From positions 868,001-932,000 of the forward strand of contig OY282354.1 in NCBI GenBank assembly GCA_958295485.1: 64,000 nt of DNA. Reading direction: 5' to 3'. The DNA is from an uncultured Gammaproteobacteria bacterium. Lineage in GTDB: Bacteria; Pseudomonadota; Gammaproteobacteria; Eutrophobiales; Eutrophobiaceae. A program made the translations under genes and the position numbers. The notes under the pieces were generated by a model. That model did not search any database, was not told where the DNA came from, and worked only from the letters and a program-made list of their open reading frames with translations. Below are positions 59,771-64,000 of this stretch, piece after piece (positions within the stretch are counted from its first letter, which is position 1; each line of letters begins with the position of its first letter).

Positions 59771-60976
59771 CTACCCCCTCTCAATGACGACGGCGATCCC
59801 CTGGCCGATGCCGATGCACATGGTTATCAGGGCATAACGGCCCCGGATGCTTTCCAACTGGCGCATTGCCGTCAGGATAAGCCGGGCGCCGGATGCGCCC
59901 AGGGGATGGCCGATGCTGATAGCGCCACCGTTCGGATTGACCCGTTCATCCTGAAAATCAATTTGCAACTGCTTTAAGCAGCCCAGTACCTGCGTTGCAA
60001 AGGCTTCATTGATCTCTATGACGTCCATGTCGGACAAGGACAAACCGGCGCGTTGCAAGGCCTTTTGCGATGCGGGGACGGGGCCGATTCCCATCACCCG
60101 GGGCACAACCCCGGCAATGGCCCCGGACAGGATGCGCGCCCGCGGCGTCAGGCCTAACTGCTTGCCGATGTCCTCGTTGCCCAGCAACAGCGCCACCGCG
60201 CCGTCGTTTATGCCGGAGGCATTGCCGGCGGTGACGACGCCACCTTCAAACAAGGCGGGCAGGGTGGATAACTTCGCCAATGTGGTACCGGGTCGGGGGT
60301 ATTCATCTTCCGTGACTTTTACGGGAGGGTCTTTTCGCCGCCTGGCCGGAATTTCAATTTCAACCAGTTCGCCTTGATAAAACCCGGCATTCTTCGCGGT
60401 TTCGTATTTTTGTTGGGAGGCAAACGCGAATATATCACTGTCTTCCCTGCTGATATTCAAGTCCTTTGACAGGTTATCCGCGGTTTGCGGCATGGTATCG
60501 CCGCCATATTGTTCAGTGAGTAATTTATTCGGGAAACGCCAGCCGAGAGTGGAGTCATACATTTGCTGGTTACGATCGAAGCCGGTTTCCGCTTTACCCA
60601 ACACCAAGGGTGAGCGGCTCATGTTCTCTACTCCGCCGGCAATGAATAATTGCCCTTGATCGCAGCTGATTGCACGGGCCGAGTCCAATGTCGCCGCGGC
60701 CCCGCTGCCGCACAATCGGTTTACGGTTATTCCGCCAACCGAGACAGGCATCCCCGCCAACAGGGCGGCGTTACGCGCTACGTTTCGAGAATCCTCGCCC
60801 GCCTGGTTGGTGTTGCCGATGACGACGTCTTCCACCAGGCTGCCGTCAATGCCGCTTCTTTCCTGCAAAGATTTGATGACTGCGGCTAATAAATCATCCG
60901 GTCTTTTCGCGGACAAAGCCCCGCCGTGGCGGCCAAAGGGAGAACGGACTCCGTCATAGATAATTGCTTGATTCAT
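59771..60976 (-). CDS. Acetyl-CoA acyltransferase (thiolase)
   Basis: 401 residues. Thiolase active-site Cys in TVNRLCGSGAAA (about 90), HPLGASGAR with the catalytic His, and a terminal MCIGIGQGIAVVI carrying the second Cys. The start NQAIIYDGVRSPFGRHGGAL is close to beta-ketoadipyl-CoA thiolase (PcaF) and FadI-like enzymes; which of these cannot be settled. Three bases upstream of its ATG is the stop of an alcohol dehydrogenase-like gene, so the two are co-transcribed. Confidence 0.94.
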   Translation of the reverse strand: MNQAIIYDGVRSPFGRHGGALSAKRPDDLLAAVIKSLQERSGIDGSLVEDVVIGNTNQAGEDSRNVARNAALLAGMPVSVGGITVNRLCGSGAAATLDSARAISCDQGQLFIAGGVENMSRSPLVLGKAETGFDRNQQMYDSTLGWRFPNKLLTEQYGGDTMPQTADNLSKDLNISREDSDIFAFASQQKYETAKNAGFYQGELVEIEIPARRRKDPPVKVTEDEYPRPGTTLAKLSTLPALFEGGVVTAGNASGINDGAVALLLGNEDIGKQLGLTPRARILSGAIAGVVPRVMGIGPVPASQKALQRAGLSLSDMDVIEINEAFATQVLGCLKQLQIDFQDERVNPNGGAISIGHPLGASGARLILTAMRQLESIRGRYALITMCIGIGQGIAVVIERG

Positions 60977-60979
60977 ACC

Positions 60980-61993
60980 CTAAATTCCCTCGTTTTGTAA
61001 AACAATCTTGCCCGTCTGACTGAATGATTGCAGCAGCTTATGCGCAGCGACTGCGTCACTCATGGGCAATACCCGGTCAACTACGGGTTCAATTTTCTTT
61101 TCACCGACAAAGTCCAGCATTGCCTCGAATTCGGCATTTGACCCCATCGTCGTTCCTTGCAACCTCGAGTGATTGAAAAACAGCCTTGCCATTTCCAGCC
61201 CGACTGACGAGTTGCCCAGGGTTGCGCCGAAGAATACATAACGTCCGGCGGGTTTCAATGTGCCGAGAAGCTGATTCATTCCATCCCCGCCGGCGCTGTC
61301 GATAATGGCGTCGAAGCCCCCAGCCTGTTTTTTCAGTGCCTTGTGAAAATCTTCCTGTCTGTAACTGATGCCACCGCTGGCGCCGATGGACTTGGCCTTT
61401 TCAATTTTCTCATCGGAACCGCTGGTAACGTACACCTGTGCGCCGAGGGCGCTTGCCCACTGTATGGCAAAGGTCGAAACACCGCTGCCGGCGCCCGTGA
61501 TCAGCACGGTCTGTCCCGCCTCGACTTCAGCTTGTGTCACCACCGCCCGCCAGGCCGTCAACCCTCCCAGGGGAACCGCGGCGGCCTGCTCCCAGCTCAA
61601 ATGAGCGGGTCGGTCGTACGCGTCCGTAGCCGGACAGCAGATATATTCAGCAAACGTGCCCTGATCAGGCATGCCCAACACGCGGAAATTCCGCCCGAAC
61701 GCGGCCTGGCTGTCACCCCACTCCCGCGCCGGATAGACCACGACCTCCTGGCCCGTAACAGCGTCATCAACGCCTTCACCGACGGCATCAATCACGCCGG
61801 CGCCATCGGAACCGGCAATGCAGGGGAGCTTCGTGCCGGGATATTTCCCGATGCTGAGCCAGTAATCCCGCCTGTTCAATGCAGAATTTTTCAGTTTCAC
61901 CCGCACCTCACCCGCCCCCGGGTTGGGCGTATCCACCTCTTTTATCGCCAGGTTATCGGGGCCACCGATTTCTTCCAACACAACTGCTTTCAT
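60980..61993 (-). CDS. MDR-family alcohol dehydrogenase/quinone reductase-like
   Basis: 337 residues, medium-chain dehydrogenase/reductase. N-terminal GroES-like domain with NRRDYWLSIGKYPG and CIAGSDGAGVIDAVGEGV, then the nucleotide site LITGAGSGVSTFAIQWASALG (about 164-184). The usual structural-zinc cysteine cluster is absent, so it is probably a zinc-free reductase acting on an enoyl or quinone substrate. First gene of a pair with the thiolase, which suggests a role in acyl-CoA breakdown. Confidence 0.9.
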   Translation of the reverse strand: MKAVVLEEIGGPDNLAIKEVDTPNPGAGEVRVKLKNSALNRRDYWLSIGKYPGTKLPCIAGSDGAGVIDAVGEGVDDAVTGQEVVVYPAREWGDSQAAFGRNFRVLGMPDQGTFAEYICCPATDAYDRPAHLSWEQAAAVPLGGLTAWRAVVTQAEVEAGQTVLITGAGSGVSTFAIQWASALGAQVYVTSGSDEKIEKAKSIGASGGISYRQEDFHKALKKQAGGFDAIIDSAGGDGMNQLLGTLKPAGRYVFFGATLGNSSVGLEMARLFFNHSRLQGTTMGSNAEFEAMLDFVGEKKIEPVVDRVLPMSDAVAAHKLLQSFSQTGKIVLQNEGI

Positions 61994-62116
61994 AATATGC
62001 TCCTTAAAGTAAGTGCGTTTATTTTTTGCAGATCGGGATGATAAGACTATTTCACCGGAAAATCATCGTCTCATTACCGAATCGACGAGACTGCTCATCC
62101 TTGCCTGCGGCTGAAC

Positions 62117-62217
62117 GGCAACCCATCCTGCAAACTTGAAAAACAGGCAATACGCGCCTTCTGCCGGTATAATGCGTTTCTTCAGCATGGCAAGCCGTCT
62201 TGTAAACTTGAAAAACA
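62117..62217. repeat. Pair of 29-bp imperfect repeats, 72 bp apart
   Basis: GGCAACCCATCCTGCAAACT at 62117 and GGCAAGCCGTCTTGTAAACT at 62189, each continuing TGAAAAACA. A TATAAT at 62168-62173 lies between them, so they may frame the promoter of the downstream methyltransferase gene. Confidence 0.5.
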
Positions 62218-62282
62218 AGTGATGCTCCTTTGCCAACGGCGGCCATGACCTAAGCGCCGCTTTAATCGGAGGTATGATACTA

Positions 62283-63215
62283 ATGAGCTACCGGATTATA
62301 AAAGATAAAATCGATAACGGGGAAGTGATCCTGCTGGATGGCGGCACCGGCTCGGAGATAGAACGGCAGGGCGTCAAGATGAATGACCTGGCATGGTGCG
62401 GCATCGCCCACATGGAACAACCCGAGGTAGTCCGTCAAGTCCATGAAAGTTACATCCAGGCCGGCGCCAATATCATTATCGCCAACACCTATGGCACGTC
62501 ACCCCATGTAATCAAACGCCTGGGCCTGGAAGATAAAACCGCAGAAATCAATCAAGCCGCGGTTCATCTTGCGTTACAGGCCCGTGATAACACGAACAAG
62601 GAAGTCTGCGTCGCCGCTTCCATGTCTTCCATGCCGGCGTTTGACTCGCCCCGCATACCAACGGGCGACAGTTTCAGGGAAGGTTATTTTCAGCAAGCCG
62701 AATTACTTGCGGAAGCAGGGGCTGAACTAATTATTACCGAAATGATGATGGACATCGACAATGCAAGCATGGTGACGGCGGCAGCCAATGCGGCCGGCAT
62801 ACCCGTGTGGACGGGTTTCAGCGTTTCCATGGATGATAACGATGAGCTGACCAACTATACGGGTCTTCAACGCAGCCAGCACCTTGAATTTGAATGCATG
62901 CCATTCAAAAGCATGGCAGCGCGGATCCTGCCACTGGGCTGTGACGCCGCCGGCGTGATGCACTCCCGCGTCAACCATACCGGCCCGGCCTTGGCGGAAT
63001 TGACTGAACTCTGGGACGGCCCCACGTTTGCCTATGCGGAAAGCGGTTATTTCGTCCCGCCAAACTGGAAGTTTGAAAATATCATTTCCACGAAGGACTA
63101 CTTTGAATTTGCCCGTCAGTGGATCAATCAAGGCGCGCAAATCATCGGTGGCTGCTGCGGCATCGGGCCTGAGCATATCAGGGCGCTGAAAGAGAACCTG
63201 CCACGAAGGGTATGA
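62283..63215 (+). CDS. Homocysteine S-methyltransferase family protein
   Basis: About 310 residues. Start at 62283 is chosen because GGAGGT lies 9 bases upstream; the ATG at 62274 directly abuts that site. TIM-barrel methyltransferase with DGGTGSEIERQG at the start, NTYGTSPHVIKR, a candidate zinc Cys in LGCDAAG and the Cys pair in GGCCGIGPEHI (about 290-300). It transfers a methyl group to homocysteine, forming methionine, from S-methylmethionine, SAM or a related donor. Confidence 0.92.
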   Translation: MSYRIIKDKIDNGEVILLDGGTGSEIERQGVKMNDLAWCGIAHMEQPEVVRQVHESYIQAGANIIIANTYGTSPHVIKRLGLEDKTAEINQAAVHLALQARDNTNKEVCVAASMSSMPAFDSPRIPTGDSFREGYFQQAELLAEAGAELIITEMMMDIDNASMVTAAANAAGIPVWTGFSVSMDDNDELTNYTGLQRSQHLEFECMPFKSMAARILPLGCDAAGVMHSRVNHTGPALAELTELWDGPTFAYAESGYFVPPNWKFENIISTKDYFEFARQWINQGAQIIGGCCGIGPEHIRALKENLPRRV

Positions 63216-63248
63216 ACCGCTCGTCGAAATACAGGACCTAGCGGTTCC

Positions 63249-63854
63249 GTGGCTGGAACGACCGAGGCATTCTCCCGCGTCAAGATTGACGCCCTGCTTG
63301 CGGATGCCGGGTGGAACCTGACTGATGGCGTGAGCGTCCTGTTCGAACATGCGTTGCCGGGCGGCTTGCGCGCCGACTATGCGCTCTGCGACCGCAAGGG
63401 ACGACCCATGGCCATTGTCGAGGCCAAGCGCGCCAGCATAAATCCAATCGCTGCGCAAGACCAAGGCATTCATTACGCGACGCTGTTAGGGGTTCCTTTT
63501 GTCTTCCTGTCGAATGGCGAAGAGGTGTGGTTTCTGGATCGCGACACTGATGCTCATGCACGTGCAATAGCGACCATTTATTCACAAGAAGATTTGGAAC
63601 GTCGACTCGCCGTGCGGGAGTTTCGCCGCGAGTTGTCTGAAGTTCCAATCGACCCGACAATCATCGTGCGCGACACGCTACGCTTCTTCGATCTCGACGC
63701 ACCCACGTCCCGCCACGGGCTACCGCGGGCGATCGGCGAAGGCTGGCTGGCGCCCTCTGCTCGACGCGCTGACCGAGGCGTACCGCGAGGCCGCCACCCG
63801 CTGAGGGCTGCGCGGCGCTTGGTGTGGGAACAGGAGCGGACGGCATGGCCGTGA
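63249..63854 (+). pseudogene. Type I restriction HsdR N-terminal fragment
   Basis: 201 residues from a GTG at 63249. The HsdR N-terminal nuclease domain is clear to about residue 145: LRADYALCDRKGRPMAIVEAKRAS (Asp ... Glu-x-Lys), DQGIHYATLLGVPFVFLSNG and FRRELSEVPIDPTIIV. The helicase part (hundreds of residues) is missing. After about 63700 the frame reads unrelated G/C-rich, Arg-rich sequence, while another frame reads WRPLLDALTEAYREAATR and stops at 63806, so this is a recombination junction. Confidence 0.75.
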
Positions 63855-64000
63855 TCGGAGTGGATGGTTGCAAGGCCGGATGGTTCGCCGTCCGCATCAA
63901 GGGCGGCGACGGCGGCGACTACAGCGTCGACGTGTTCCCCACGGTGACCGATCTGCTGGAGTCGCCTTGGGGCGACGTCTCGCTGATCCTGATCGACATC
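63845..64000 (+). CDS. DUF429 family protein, 3' partial
   Basis: 52 residues to the window edge, opening AVIGVDGCKAGWFAVRIKGG and continuing ESPWGDVSLILIDI. The GVDGCKAGW start is the hallmark of DUF429 proteins, predicted RNase H-like nucleases of unknown role. The ATG lies within the end of the HsdR fragment frame. Confidence 0.72.
   Translation, partial: MAVIGVDGCKAGWFAVRIKGGDGGDYSVDVFPTVTDLLESPWGDVSLILIDI

Overview
The window looks like a chromosomal stretch from a heterotrophic, probably marine or host-associated gammaproteobacterium. I base this on TonB-dependent receptors paired with sulfatases, EtfBA, BioA, an RND pump, a NodIJ-type ABC exporter and moderate G+C. The exact lineage cannot be read from the sequence. 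No tRNA, rRNA or CRISPR array was recognised.

Region 1 (1-17670) is one long plus-strand operon of a conjugative element that enters from the left. It holds a VirB-type secretion channel (VirB4 C-terminus, VirB5, VirB6, VirB8, VirB9, VirB10) followed directly by a thin type IVb pilus set like that of IncI1 plasmids (PilL-, PilN-, PilO-, PilP-, PilQ- and PilR-like proteins and three pilin-like proteins). It ends with a secreted protein carrying seven 44-residue thrombospondin-like repeats, a small exported protein and a strong terminator. Most genes overlap or abut. No VirB11, prepilin peptidase, relaxase or integrase lies in the window. The PilL-like lipoprotein carries three families of tandem repeats, one of which multiplies its signal-peptide segment.

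Region 2 (17.7-24 kb) is a patchwork: a decayed Mu-like prophage piece (PBECR-type nuclease domain, a 168-bp tandem duplication, a broken gpG gene), a lipoprotein sulfatase, an unrecognised three-gene cassette behind a palindromic operator (including an ImmA/IrrE-like protein that has lost its metal ligands), and a winged-helix/HATPase/STAS-like regulator preceded by a 33-bp repeat array.

Region 3 (24-47.5 kb) is metabolic: amidohydrolase, sulfatase and TonB receptor; electron-transfer flavoprotein EtfBA; a DMT-family exporter; an operon of adaptor, RND pump and ThDP enzyme; a ferredoxin reductase-like flavoprotein; BioA; a type II restriction-modification pair; gamma-glutamyltransferase; and an ABC exporter.

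Region 4 (47.5-54.1 kb) is a defence-like island on the minus strand: a HigBA-type toxin-antitoxin pair, an EVE-like protein, a NERD protein and a GmrSD-like DUF262/DUF1524 gene that is cut by an intact 2318-bp IS21-family element with a 5-bp target duplication. A deleted second copy of the higB-like gene lies on the far side, so the island is bracketed by direct repeats.

Region 5 (54.1-64 kb) has a second TonB receptor and sulfatase pair, two quinone reductase/alcohol dehydrogenase-like enzymes, a 2Fe-2S ferredoxin, a thiolase, a homocysteine S-methyltransferase, and at the right edge a truncated type I restriction HsdR N-terminus joined to foreign sequence and the start of a DUF429 gene.
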